Source of the DNA: an uncultured Porphyromonadaceae bacterium
GTDB lineage: Bacteria; Bacteroidota; Bacteroidia; Bacteroidales; Muribaculaceae
Assembly (NCBI GenBank): GCA_902495245.1
Contig: CABUWI010000005.1
Coordinates: 152,232 to 216,231, forward strand
Length of the DNA: 64,000 nucleotides
Direction of reading: 5' to 3'
The position numbers and the translations under genes are program-made. Below are positions 1 through 9,068 of this stretch, one piece after another. Position 1 is the first letter of the stretch, and the number at the start of each line of letters is the position of its first letter. The notes under the pieces are model-generated. The model did no database searches. It was not told where the DNA came from and was given only the letters and a program-made list of their open reading frames with translations.

Positions 1-1169
1 TTGAAGGTCAGGTTGAGGCCTTCGGGAATGTTGGGGTCTACGTCATCGTCGGCGTGGTTGATTGTGGGCGGAATGATTCCGGTTTCAACGGCCTTGATGC
101 TGAATATGGCCTCGAGGGCGCCGGTTGCGCCGAGCAGGTGGCCTGTCATCGACTTGGTCGACGAGATGTTGAGTTTCTTTGCGTGGTCGCCGAACACACC
201 GCAGATGGCCTTGATTTCGCTGACGTCGCCAACGGGAGTGGAGGTGCCGTGGGCATTTATGTAGTCAATGTCTTCGGGCTTCATTTCGGCGTCTTCGAGT
301 GCGTTGCGCATGGAGAGCATTGCGCCGAGGCCTTCGGGGTGGGTTGCGGTGAGGTGGTGTGCGTCGGCGCTCATGCCTCCGCCCACGACTTCGGCATAAA
401 TCTTGGCGCCGCGTGCTTTGGCGTGTTCAAGTTCTTCGAGAATGAGCACTGCCGAGCCTTCGCCCATGACGAAGCCGTCGCGGCTTGCGCTGAAGGGGCG
501 GCTTGCGCCCTGCGGGTCGTCGTTGCGGGTCGAGAGGGCGTGCATGGAGTTGAAGCCGCCCACGCCGGCGGGGAAGATGGCTGCTTCGGCGCCGCCGGTT
601 ACGATGGCGTCGGCCTTGCCGAGGCGAATCAGGTTGTAGGCGTCGATGATTGCGTTGTTCGACGATGCGCAGGCGCTGACGGTGCCGTAGTTGGGGCCGT
701 GGAAGCCATATTGCATGGAGATGTGGCCCGAGGCGATGTCGGCAATCATCTTCGGAATGAAGAAGGGGTTGTATTTGGGCCCGAGTTCTTCGCCGTGGAG
801 GGCGAAGTAGCCGGCTTCTTCTTCAAAGGTGTGAAGGCCGCCGATGCCTGCGGCAACGATGACGCCCACGCGGTTGCGGTCAATGCCTTCGGCGTCGAGC
901 GCGGCGTCGGCCACGGCCTGAGTGGCCGCTACGAGTGCGTATTGTGCGTAGAGGTCAAGCTGGCGAAGCCTTTTGCGGTCGATGACCGAGGAGGGGTCGA
1001 AGTCTTTGACCTCGCAGGCAAACTGCGTTTTGAATTTAGAGGCGTCGAAGTGGGTGATGGGGCCTGCGCCGCTTTTGCCGGCCACGGCGTTGTTCCAGGT
1101 GGTTTCTACGTCGTTGCCGATGGGCGTGATTGCACCCAGACCGGTTACTACAACTCTTTTTAATTCCAT
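1..1169 (-). CDS. fabF: 3-oxoacyl-ACP synthase II (KAS II), 3' end cut by window edge
   Basis: Condensing enzyme of type II fatty-acid synthesis in the cytoplasm; it extends acyl-ACP with malonyl-ACP. The visible 389 codons start at the ATG at 1169 with MELKRVVVTGLGAITPIGND, a typical KAS II N terminus. The catalytic Cys (about residue 167) lies in SACASS, and the two catalytic histidines are visible in NAHGTSTP and MTGHLLGATG. Family proteins are about 415-420 aa, so only the last 30 or so residues lie outside the window. It sits 89 nt downstream of acpP on the same strand, the usual acpP-fabF pairing, so the two are probably co-transcribed. Confidence 0.96.
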   Translation of the reverse strand, partial: MELKRVVVTGLGAITPIGNDVETTWNNAVAGKSGAGPITHFDASKFKTQFACEVKDFDPSSVIDRKRLRQLDLYAQYALVAATQAVADAALDAEGIDRNRVGVIVAAGIGGLHTFEEEAGYFALHGEELGPKYNPFFIPKMIADIASGHISMQYGFHGPNYGTVSACASSNNAIIDAYNLIRLGKADAIVTGGAEAAIFPAGVGGFNSMHALSTRNDDPQGASRPFSASRDGFVMGEGSAVLILEELEHAKARGAKIYAEVVGGGMSADAHHLTATHPEGLGAMLSMRNALEDAEMKPEDIDYINAHGTSTPVGDVSEIKAICGVFGDHAKKLNISSTKSMTGHLLGATGALEAIFSIKAVETGIIPPTINHADDDVDPNIPEGLNLTF

Positions 1170-1258
1170 TTAGCGGATTTATGCGTATTGGTTGTTAATA
1201 GGTTGAGGAAAGAGAAGGGGGCGAGGAGAGGGAAATGAAGCCGGGTTCGCTTAAAAGC

Positions 1259-1495
1259 TTAGCCCTGCACCTTTTCGATGTATGCGATAGCGTCGCCTAC
1301 GGTCTGAATGGTGTTGGCTTCTTCTTCGGGAATCGAGATGTTGAATTCCTTTTCGAGAGCCATGATGAGCTCAACGGTGTCGAGGCTGTCAGCACCCAGG
1401 TCGGTGGTGAACGATGCGGTGGGGGTTACTTCATTTTCGTCAACTGCGAGCTGGTCAACGATGATAGCTTTTACGCGATCTGCAATTTCTGCCAT
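1259..1495 (-). CDS. acpP: Acyl carrier protein
   Basis: Small acidic carrier of acyl chains in fatty-acid synthesis, 78 aa from the ATG at 1495 ([16 protein letters not shown]). The 4'-phosphopantetheine attachment site is Ser37 in [10 protein letters not shown]. An in-frame upstream ATG would add 25 residues rich in Phe and Ile that overlap the promoter region and do not belong to the family, so the shorter start is chosen. fabF follows directly. Confidence 0.97.
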   Translation of the reverse strand: MAEIADRVKAIIVDQLAVDENEVTPTASFTTDLGADSLDTVELIMALEKEFNISIPEEEANTIQTVGDAIAYIEKVQG

Positions 1496-1545
1496 AGTTG
1501 TGAAATTTATTAAAAAATGAATGGTTAATTGTCTAATTATCGGTG

Positions 1546-1553
1546 CAAAGTAA
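1546..1553 (-). promoter_or_regulatory. Probable -7 box for acpP-fabF
   Basis: The minus strand reads TTACTTTG here, one mismatch from the Bacteroidetes -7 consensus TAnnTTTG, about 50 nt upstream of the acpP ATG. No clear TTTG -33 element is seen. Confidence 0.45.
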
Positions 1554-1633
1554 CGAAATTCTTGCGACATATGAAAATTTTTTGCGCAAAAACCTTCATT
1601 TCAGCCGTGTTTTGTGCAATTCGGCCGGGGCGT

Positions 1634-2566
1634 TCAGCCTTGTTCTACGAGAAACGCCTCGGCGTCGAGGGCGGCGCGGCAGCCCATGCCGGCGGCCGAG
1701 ATGGCCTGGCGGTAGCGAGGGTCGGCAACGTCGCCGGCGGCGAAGACGCCGCTCACCGAGGTGGCCGTGGTGCCGCCGTGGGTCTTGATGTAGCCGTGGT
1801 CGTCGAGCGCGATGAAGGGGGCGAAGATGTCGGTTTCGGGCTTGTGGCCGATGCCAAGGAAGAAGCCGTCGACCGGCAGGTCGTAGCGCCGCTCGGCGTC
1901 GGTGCCGACGTGTTCGACCAGGCGGGCGCCTTCAAGGAATTCGTCGCCGTAGAGCCCGACGGTGTTGGTGTTGAAAAGAATCTCGATGTTCTCTTTGTCG
2001 GTTACTCGCTGCTGCATCACCTTCGATGCGCGCAGATGGGGCTTGCGCACAATCATGAAGACCTTCTCGGCGAGGTTGCTCAGATAGAGCGCCTCTTCGC
2101 AGGCCGTGTCGCCGCCGCCAACCACGGCCACGCGCCGGTTGCGGTAGAAGAAGCCGTCGCACGTGGCGCAGGCGCTGACGCCGATCCCTTTGTATTTTTC
2201 TTCGTCGGGCAGTCCGAGATACATGGCCGAGGCGCCCGTGGCGATGATGACCGTGTCGGCCTCAATCCATTCGCCGCCGTCGGTTTTGGCCTGGAAGGGG
2301 CGGACGTCGAAGTTCACTTCGGCGATGCGGCCGGGGCGTATGTCGGCGCCGAAGCGCGCGGCCTGGCGGCGCAGGTCGTCCATGAGCTGCGGGCCGGTTA
2401 CGCCTTCGGGGTAGCCGGGAAAGTTTTCGACCTCCGAGGTCGTCGTGAGCTGTCCGCCGGGGGTGTAGCCCTCGATGACCACGGGGCTCAGATTGGCGCG
2501 CGAGGCGTAGATGGCGGCGGTGTATCCGGCGGGGCCGGATCCGATTATGAGGCATTTTGTCTGCAT
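1634..2566 (-). CDS. trxB: Thioredoxin-disulfide reductase
   Basis: NADPH-dependent flavoprotein that reduces thioredoxin in the cytoplasm; 310 aa, normal family length. The FAD-binding GxGxxG-type motif is at the N terminus (LIIGSGPAGYTAA), and the redox-active pair Cys133/Cys136 is in CATCDG. The NADPH-binding VVGGGDTACEEALYL and the C-terminal FAD motif GVFAAGDVAD are also visible. It is the last gene of the minus-strand run that begins near 6825 and starts 22 nt after the LolA-like gene. Thiol redox control is the only role supported. Confidence 0.96.
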   Translation of the reverse strand: MQTKCLIIGSGPAGYTAAIYASRANLSPVVIEGYTPGGQLTTTSEVENFPGYPEGVTGPQLMDDLRRQAARFGADIRPGRIAEVNFDVRPFQAKTDGGEWIEADTVIIATGASAMYLGLPDEEKYKGIGVSACATCDGFFYRNRRVAVVGGGDTACEEALYLSNLAEKVFMIVRKPHLRASKVMQQRVTDKENIEILFNTNTVGLYGDEFLEGARLVEHVGTDAERRYDLPVDGFFLGIGHKPETDIFAPFIALDDHGYIKTHGGTTATSVSGVFAAGDVADPRYRQAISAAGMGCRAALDAEAFLVEQG

Positions 2567-2588
2567 GGCTGTCTGATTTTTTTAGGGA

Positions 2589-3167
2589 TTATCTGAGGTC
2601 GGAGACTGTCGCGCCGGCCGGGGCGGTGAAGCGGAAGGCCGATGCGGGGCGCGCCGTCTGCGACGGGGTGAACTTTATCTGCTTGATGTCGGCGCGGCCG
2701 CTGCCGGTTATGAGCGTCATGGCCACGGGCCAGCCCGATGCGGGGTCGAACGTAACCGTGGCTTCGGCAATGTCGCTCTGCTTGTTGACGGGCGTGAGCC
2801 TGACGCTGTTCGGGCTCCCCTTGGCGGGGGTGCCGTTATAGTCTGAGGCCAGGCGGCGCAGAATCTGCAGCGGGTTGCTCTGGGCCAGCTCGTCGGCCGT
2901 GGGCTCGAAGATTGTAACCTCGTTGTCGGCGGCCGAGTAGCTCCACTGCGTCTTGCCGTCAAAGTAGATTTTGGCGTCGCCGAGGTCGAGAATGAAGTTC
3001 TCGCCGCTGAGGGTCATCGAGGCCGGGCGGCCGTTGATTGTGCAGCTGACGTCGAGGCTCTTGGCCGCGTTGACCTGCTTGACGGCGCGGCTCACCGAGG
3101 CGGGCACGGCGGCCGTTGCGGCGCCCGCGCCCACGAGGGTCAGAAGGAAAAGGAACAGGTGTTTCAT
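2589..3167 (-). CDS. LolA-like periplasmic lipoprotein carrier
   Basis: 192 aa with a Sec signal peptide (about residues 1-19, MKHLFLFLLTLVGAGAATAA). The mature part has the alternating pattern of the LolA/LolB-like fold: SGENFILDLGDAKIYFDGKTQW near the middle and a late region rich in short beta strands. LolA shuttles outer-membrane lipoproteins across the periplasm. The gene lies 8 nt downstream of ftsK, and an ftsK-lolA order is recurrent in many bacteria, which supports the call. Sequence similarity within this family is always weak, so the precise role is an inference. Confidence 0.75.
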   Translation of the reverse strand: MKHLFLFLLTLVGAGAATAAVPASVSRAVKQVNAAKSLDVSCTINGRPASMTLSGENFILDLGDAKIYFDGKTQWSYSAADNEVTIFEPTADELAQSNPLQILRRLASDYNGTPAKGSPNSVRLTPVNKQSDIAEATVTFDPASGWPVAMTLITGSGRADIKQIKFTPSQTARPASAFRFTAPAGATVSDLR

Positions 3168-3175
3168 ATTGTTTG

Positions 3176-5731
3176 TTAAAGTCCGAGAATAGAGTCGAGG
3201 GTCATGGAGTCAACCAGCACGTTGCGCGGCTTCGAGCCGATTGCGGGGCCGACGATGCCGGCGGCCTCGAGCTGGTCCATCAGGCGCCCGGCGCGGTTAT
3301 AGCCGATGTTATAGCGGCGCTGAAGCGACGAGGTGCTGGCCTTGTCGCCGCCGGCAATGAGGAAACGCGCGGCCTCTTCAAAGAGCGGGTCGCGGTCGAA
3401 GGGCGAGCCGGGCTGGCCGCCAAGGGCCGCGCCGCCGTCGCCGCCGTGGTCGGGCACGTATTCGGGCAGCTCGTAGGCGCAGGGATAGCCTTGCTGCTCG
3501 CCGATGTATTCGCAGATGGCGTCGACCTCGGGGGTGTCGACGAAGGCACACTGCACGCGCTCGGTGTTGCCGTTGTTGCAGAAGAGCATGTCGCCCTTGC
3601 CGATGAGCGACTGTGCGCCCGGGCGGTCGATGATGGTGCGCGAGTCGGTCATCTGCGCAACGCGGAAGGCGATGCGGCCGGGGAACTGCGCCTTGATGAG
3701 ACCGGTGATTACCGTGGTCGACGGGCGCTGCGTCGCTATGATTGCGTGAATACCCACGGCGCGCGCCTTCTGGCCGATGCGGCAGATGGGGGTCTCGATT
3801 TCCTTGCCGGCGGTCATGATGAGGTCGGCGAACTCGTCGATGACGAGCACGATGTAGGGCAGAAACCGGTGGCCCTTCTCCGGGTTGAGGCGGCGGGCAA
3901 TGAACTTGGCGTTATATTCCGTCAGGTTGCGGCAGCCGGCGTTTTTGAGCAGGGTGTAGCGGTTGTCCATCTCGACGCAGAGCGAGTTGAGCGTGGCGAT
4001 GACCTTGCCCGACTCGGTGATGATGGGCTCCTCTTCGTCGGGCAGCTTGGCCAGATAGTGGCGCTCGAGCACCTTGTAGAGCGAGAATTCAACCGATTTG
4101 GGGTCGACCATGACGAACTTCAGTTCGGCGGGGTGCTTCTTGTAGAGCAGCGACGTGATGATGGCGTTCAGGCCCACCGATTTGCCCTGGCCCGTGGCGC
4201 CGGCCACGAGCAGGTGGGGCATCTTGGCCAGGTCGGCAATGAAGACTTCGTTGCTGATTGTGGCGCCCAGGGCCATGGGCAGCTCGTATTTGCACTCCTG
4301 GAATTTTTTCGAGGCGATAATCGAGCGCATCGAAACGACCTGCGGCTCGGCGTTGGGCACCTCGATGCCGATGGTGCCTTTGCCGGGAATAGGGGCGATG
4401 ATGCGGATGCCCTTGGCCTTGAGGGCCAGGGCAAGGTCTTCTTCAACGCGCTTGATGGCCGAGATGCGCTGACCCGGGGCGGGCACCACCTCGAACAGTG
4501 TGATTGTCGGGCCAACGGTGGCCTTGATTGACGAGATTTCAATCTTGAACTGGGCCAGGGCGTCTATGATGCGCTGCTTGTTGGCCTCCTGCTCTTCGGT
4601 GTCGACCGTAACGTCCGAGCTGCGGCGGTCTTCGAGCAGGTCGATGGGTGGCAGGCGGTAGAACGACAGTTCGGCCGTGGGGTCGTAGGTGTCGGTTTCG
4701 ATTCGGTCGGCCTCTTCAATCTGATTGGCGGTGATTTCAAAGCGGGCCTCCTTCTCCTCGTCGTCGGCGGTTGCGGCCGGCTCGGTCGGGGCCTGCTCGT
4801 CGGGGTCGTCAATTTCATCGTCGGGTTCGTCGGCCTCGCCCGCCAGGTCAATCACCGGGTCTTCCTCTTCGGGCTCAGGCTGCTCTTCGGGCTTTTCGGC
4901 CGCGGGTGTGCCCTGAACCGAGTCGGCCATGTGTTCGGCCACTTTGGCGCGGTCTTCGCGCTCTTTGGCCTGACGAGCCTCGCGCTCGGCGCGCAGGGCC
5001 GCCATCTTGCGGCGATAGGCGGCGATGGCGTTTGAAATCTGAGTCAGGTAGATGATGATGACGGCCGCAATCAGCGCGATGCTGACGCAGATTGCGCCGA
5101 GCGGCGATGCGAGCCTGATGAGCATGTCGTTGACATAGTAGCCGTGGTTGCCGCCCCAGCGCAGCGGGTCGGCCATGGTGTAGGTTACCAGTCCGGCCAC
5201 GACGCTGACGGTGATTGCCAGAATCAGACACTTGAAGGTCAGCGGCCAGAATCTGACCTTTGACCACCCCACGAGTTTCAGACCCGTGGCCGCCAGCCAG
5301 TAAATCAGCACGAACGAGCCCAGGCCCAGAGTGTCAATCAGCATTATGTGGCCTATCAGGGCACCCGCGGGGCCCGCGCTGTTGCTGACGGTGCGGCCCG
5401 TCGAGGTTATCTGCCCGAGCGAGTTGTAGACGATGGCCGCCTGGTCAGCGCCGGCGCTGAAAAGCGTCGAGATGGCGGCCACCAGAAAGTAGGCGGCCAC
5501 GAGCAGCAGCACGATGCCCGAAAACATCTTGACGCGCCCCATGTCGACGACTGTTGCCGTCGCGCTTTCTCTGCGCGCCTTGGGCCGCTTGTCTGTGGCG
5601 GGAGCGGTGCGCCGACGTGGGTTTTTCGGCGCCGCGGGTTCGGGGTCGCGGGCGGGTTGAGCGGCCTCGGGCTGCCGGGGCTCGGCTGCCGGACGCTGTT
5701 CTTCGTCGTAGGGGTTATAGTAGCTTGGCAT
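3176..5731 (-). CDS. ftsK: DNA translocase FtsK/SpoIIIE
   Basis: 851-aa membrane-anchored, ATP-driven DNA pump that clears and resolves chromosome termini at the division septum. In order: a proline- and basic-rich N terminus, several membrane helices at about residues 70-240, an acidic Glu/Asp/Pro-rich linker (about 255-335), and the RecA-like motor with Walker A GATGQGKS at residues 511-518. Walker B is in IVLVIDEFADL. A C-terminal winged-helix gamma domain (STSSLQRRYNIGYNRAGRLM) reads the KOPS orientation sequences. The length suits the Bacteroidetes type. It lies between smpB (48 nt upstream) and the LolA-like gene. Confidence 0.96.
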   Translation of the reverse strand: MPSYYNPYDEEQRPAAEPRQPEAAQPARDPEPAAPKNPRRRTAPATDKRPKARRESATATVVDMGRVKMFSGIVLLLVAAYFLVAAISTLFSAGADQAAIVYNSLGQITSTGRTVSNSAGPAGALIGHIMLIDTLGLGSFVLIYWLAATGLKLVGWSKVRFWPLTFKCLILAITVSVVAGLVTYTMADPLRWGGNHGYYVNDMLIRLASPLGAICVSIALIAAVIIIYLTQISNAIAAYRRKMAALRAEREARQAKEREDRAKVAEHMADSVQGTPAAEKPEEQPEPEEEDPVIDLAGEADEPDDEIDDPDEQAPTEPAATADDEEKEARFEITANQIEEADRIETDTYDPTAELSFYRLPPIDLLEDRRSSDVTVDTEEQEANKQRIIDALAQFKIEISSIKATVGPTITLFEVVPAPGQRISAIKRVEEDLALALKAKGIRIIAPIPGKGTIGIEVPNAEPQVVSMRSIIASKKFQECKYELPMALGATISNEVFIADLAKMPHLLVAGATGQGKSVGLNAIITSLLYKKHPAELKFVMVDPKSVEFSLYKVLERHYLAKLPDEEEPIITESGKVIATLNSLCVEMDNRYTLLKNAGCRNLTEYNAKFIARRLNPEKGHRFLPYIVLVIDEFADLIMTAGKEIETPICRIGQKARAVGIHAIIATQRPSTTVITGLIKAQFPGRIAFRVAQMTDSRTIIDRPGAQSLIGKGDMLFCNNGNTERVQCAFVDTPEVDAICEYIGEQQGYPCAYELPEYVPDHGGDGGAALGGQPGSPFDRDPLFEEAARFLIAGGDKASTSSLQRRYNIGYNRAGRLMDQLEAAGIVGPAIGSKPRNVLVDSMTLDSILGL

Positions 5732-5779
5732 GTGCTGTGTCAGATTGGTCTGTTGCGGAGTGAAGTGGAAACAGTTATT

Positions 5780-6232
5780 TTATTTATGGAATGCGCGTGC
5801 CATGTCGCGCTTGTCGTCGCGCTCTTTGATTGACTGGCGCTTGTCATATTCTTTCTTGCCGCGGCCCACGCCGATTACCAGCTTCGCCAGGCCGCGGTCG
5901 GAGATGAAGAGCCGCAGGGGCACGATTGTGTTGCCCGGCTCTTTGCTCTCCTTTTCGAGCTGGCGAATCTCCTTGCGGTTGAGCAGCAGTTTGCGCTCGC
6001 GCCGTTCGGTGTGGTTGTTGTAGGTGCCGTAGAAGTATTCGGCTATGTACATGTTCTTGACCCACACTTCGCCGCGGTCGACGTAGCAGAACGTATCGAC
6101 GAGCGACGCCTTGCCCAGGCGTATGCTCTTGATTTCCGTGCCCGTCAGCACGATGCCGGCCGTAAACGTGTCGCCGATGGCATAGTCAAACGTGGCGCGG
6201 CGGTTCTTTATGTTGATTTCTTTGAATTTCAT
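5780..6232 (-). CDS. smpB: SsrA-binding protein
   Basis: 150 aa, the normal length for SmpB, the small basic protein that delivers tmRNA to stalled ribosomes for trans-translation. The N-terminal [20 protein letters not shown], the central [20 protein letters not shown] and the basic tail ([17 protein letters not shown]) are characteristic. It is 44 nt downstream of the membrane-protein gene and 48 nt upstream of ftsK. The tmRNA gene (ssrA) itself is not in this window. Confidence 0.97.
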   Translation of the reverse strand: MKFKEINIKNRRATFDYAIGDTFTAGIVLTGTEIKSIRLGKASLVDTFCYVDRGEVWVKNMYIAEYFYGTYNNHTERRERKLLLNRKEIRQLEKESKEPGNTIVPLRLFISDRGLAKLVIGVGRGKKEYDKRQSIKERDDKRDMARAFHK

Positions 6233-6276
6233 CGGGTTGAGAGGGGTTATTCGGGGTTAGGAAGAGGCCGGGGCGC

Positions 6277-6825
6277 TCAGACGGCCCGGCTCAGAAGCAT
6301 GTCTATGAGATAGACGGGCACAATCAGCCCGAATACTGAAACGCCTGCAAAGCGGAAAATGTTGCGTTCGTCGACGTCGACAAACCGGCGCCCCATGCAG
6401 ATGACCACCACGACGTAGATGGGCAGGAACTGCAGCAGGGTGATGTCCATCGGCATCACGCATTCCAGAATGCCGATGACGGCCATCATGCCCTCGCAGT
6501 AGGCGCAGAACAGTTCGACGCGCTCGCGGTTGACAAGGCCGTCTGACGTGAGCCGCGGCAGCACGTTGAGCAGCAGCGCCACGCCGATGAAGTAGGTTAC
6601 GGTGTATTTGATGAACATGACCACCGCCTTGACCAGCAGCGGCGTGAACGAGGGGTGCAGCTGATAGAACCGGCCCGTGAAGGCCGACAGCGCAGCCAGC
6701 GCGGCCAGGGGCAACAGGCCGCATAGCAGAGTGTGCCGCGGGTTTTCGGCACTCTCCGCCACGTCTTCCCAGCCCCGCGCGGGGGCCATGAGCAGCTGCA
6801 GCATGAGTTTCAGATAGTGGAGCAT
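6277..6825 (-). CDS. Yip1-like integral membrane protein
   Basis: 182 aa with about five hydrophobic segments (e.g. LLCGLLPLAALAALSAFTG and VVMFIKYTVTYFIGVALLL), matching the small Yip1-domain membrane proteins common in Bacteroidales. No catalytic motif is seen. It is the first gene of the run continuing to smpB, ftsK, the LolA-like gene and trxB, and has its own promoter at 6842-6871. Its function is unknown; the family assignment rests on topology and context. Confidence 0.6.
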   Translation of the reverse strand: MLHYLKLMLQLLMAPARGWEDVAESAENPRHTLLCGLLPLAALAALSAFTGRFYQLHPSFTPLLVKAVVMFIKYTVTYFIGVALLLNVLPRLTSDGLVNRERVELFCAYCEGMMAVIGILECVMPMDITLLQFLPIYVVVVICMGRRFVDVDERNIFRFAGVSVFGLIVPVYLIDMLLSRAV

Positions 6826-6841
6826 CTTGTGTTTACAATTG

Positions 6842-6871
6842 CAAATTTACACACAATTTCGCAAATGTCAA
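6842..6871 (-). promoter_or_regulatory. Promoter of the Yip1-like/smpB/ftsK run
   Basis: The minus strand has a TTG (-33) at 6869-6871, a 19-nt spacer and TAAATTTG (-7) at 6842-6849, matching the Bacteroidetes primary sigma consensus. It lies about 17 nt before the ATG at 6825, so the leader is very short. Confidence 0.7.
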
Positions 6872-6882
6872 CAATATTGTGC

Positions 6883-6927
6883 AAAAAAAATCGGGTCTTC
6901 GCGGCCGATGAGGCTCGGAAGACCCGA
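6883..6927 (-). terminator. Rho-independent terminator after the eno/barrel operon
   Basis: On the minus strand TCGGGTCTTC pairs with GAAGACCCGA (10 bp) around an 18-nt loop and is followed by eight T residues. It lies 33 nt after the stop of the outer-membrane barrel gene. Confidence 0.85.
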
Positions 6928-6959
6928 CTTGAAGGGTCGGTTTGAATGTTGATTGACGC

Positions 6960-7595
6960 TCAGAAGAAGTAGGCAACCTTTACGTTCCAGCCGTTGGTGC
7001 GCGCGCTGTAGTCGTCGAGCAGACGCGTCTTCAGGCTGTAGGTAACGCCCCACGAATAGCCGAACGAAGCCTGCCAGCGCTTGAACAGCTCCAGGCCGAA
7101 GCCGCACGTAAGGCTCACGTCGCCGCCGCTGAAGCGGAAGGCGTTGGTGTCGCCGCGCCGGTGTCGGCTGTGGCCGACCTGAATGTTGAAGTCCGGGCCG
7201 CCGTAGACAAACGGGGCGATGTAGTCTTCAAGTCCCTGCATCTTGGTCCACTTGAAACGCAGGTGGAGCGGAATCTGCAGGTTGTGCACCAGCACGCGCT
7301 CGTTGCCGTAGCCCTGAAGGCTCCAGATCGGTTTCTCGCCCAGATCGATGCGGGCCGAACTCATCGAATAGCCCAGTCCGAAGTCGATGCCGAGACCGAA
7401 ACTCGTGAACATGAATTCACAAGCCAGGGCCGCCGACGGACCGACGCCCGAACCGACGCCGACAATCTCTTGCTTGAAGTTCATGTCGGTGAAGTTCGCG
7501 CCAATCTGCGCGCCGTAGCGAAACTGGGCGTGGGCCGCCGTGGCGGCTCCACACGCCAGTGTCAGCAGGGCAATGGAGCGGAGGTGTCGCTTCAT
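6960..7595 (-). CDS. PorT-like outer-membrane beta-barrel protein
   Basis: 211 aa with a signal peptide cleaved after AHAQ (about residue 23). The rest alternates short amphipathic strands (FRYGAQIGANFTDMNF, FGLGIDFGLGYSMSS, WNVKVAYFF) and ends in a terminal Phe, the C-terminal signature used for insertion of outer-membrane barrels. It fits the small OMP_b-brl/PorT-type family of Bacteroidetes. It starts 15 nt downstream of eno and is followed by a strong terminator, so the two form an operon. The specific function is unknown. Confidence 0.75.
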   Translation of the reverse strand: MKRHLRSIALLTLACGAATAAHAQFRYGAQIGANFTDMNFKQEIVGVGSGVGPSAALACEFMFTSFGLGIDFGLGYSMSSARIDLGEKPIWSLQGYGNERVLVHNLQIPLHLRFKWTKMQGLEDYIAPFVYGGPDFNIQVGHSRHRRGDTNAFRFSGGDVSLTCGFGLELFKRWQASFGYSWGVTYSLKTRLLDDYSARTNGWNVKVAYFF

Positions 7596-7610
7596 CTTCA
7601 GCTTGACGGC

Positions 7611-8989
<1,379 letters not shown>

Positions 8990-8992
<3 letters not shown>

Positions 8993-9033
8993 AAAACTCG
9001 GCCCAATTAGTCTTTTTTGACCAATCGGGCCGA
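8990..9033 (-). terminator. Rho-independent terminator of the M60 peptidase gene
   Basis: Minus strand: a stem of about 15 bp starting TCGGCCC and ending GGGCCGA, loop AAAAAA, then G and seven T residues. It lies about 36 nt after the M60 stop codon. The plus strand also has a short T run, so it may act in both directions. Confidence 0.85.
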
Positions 9034-9068
9034 TTTTTAGGATTGTTTTATGATTCGAGGCGCGGTTT

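Noticed and set aside
3116..4531. Long open frame on the plus strand opposite ftsK, and similar long antisense frames opposite the M60, eno and ileS genes
   Set aside because: High GC produces long chance frames opposite real genes. Their translations are repetitive in Ala/Gly/Val/His or Arg, without domains, and the genes on the other strand are certain.
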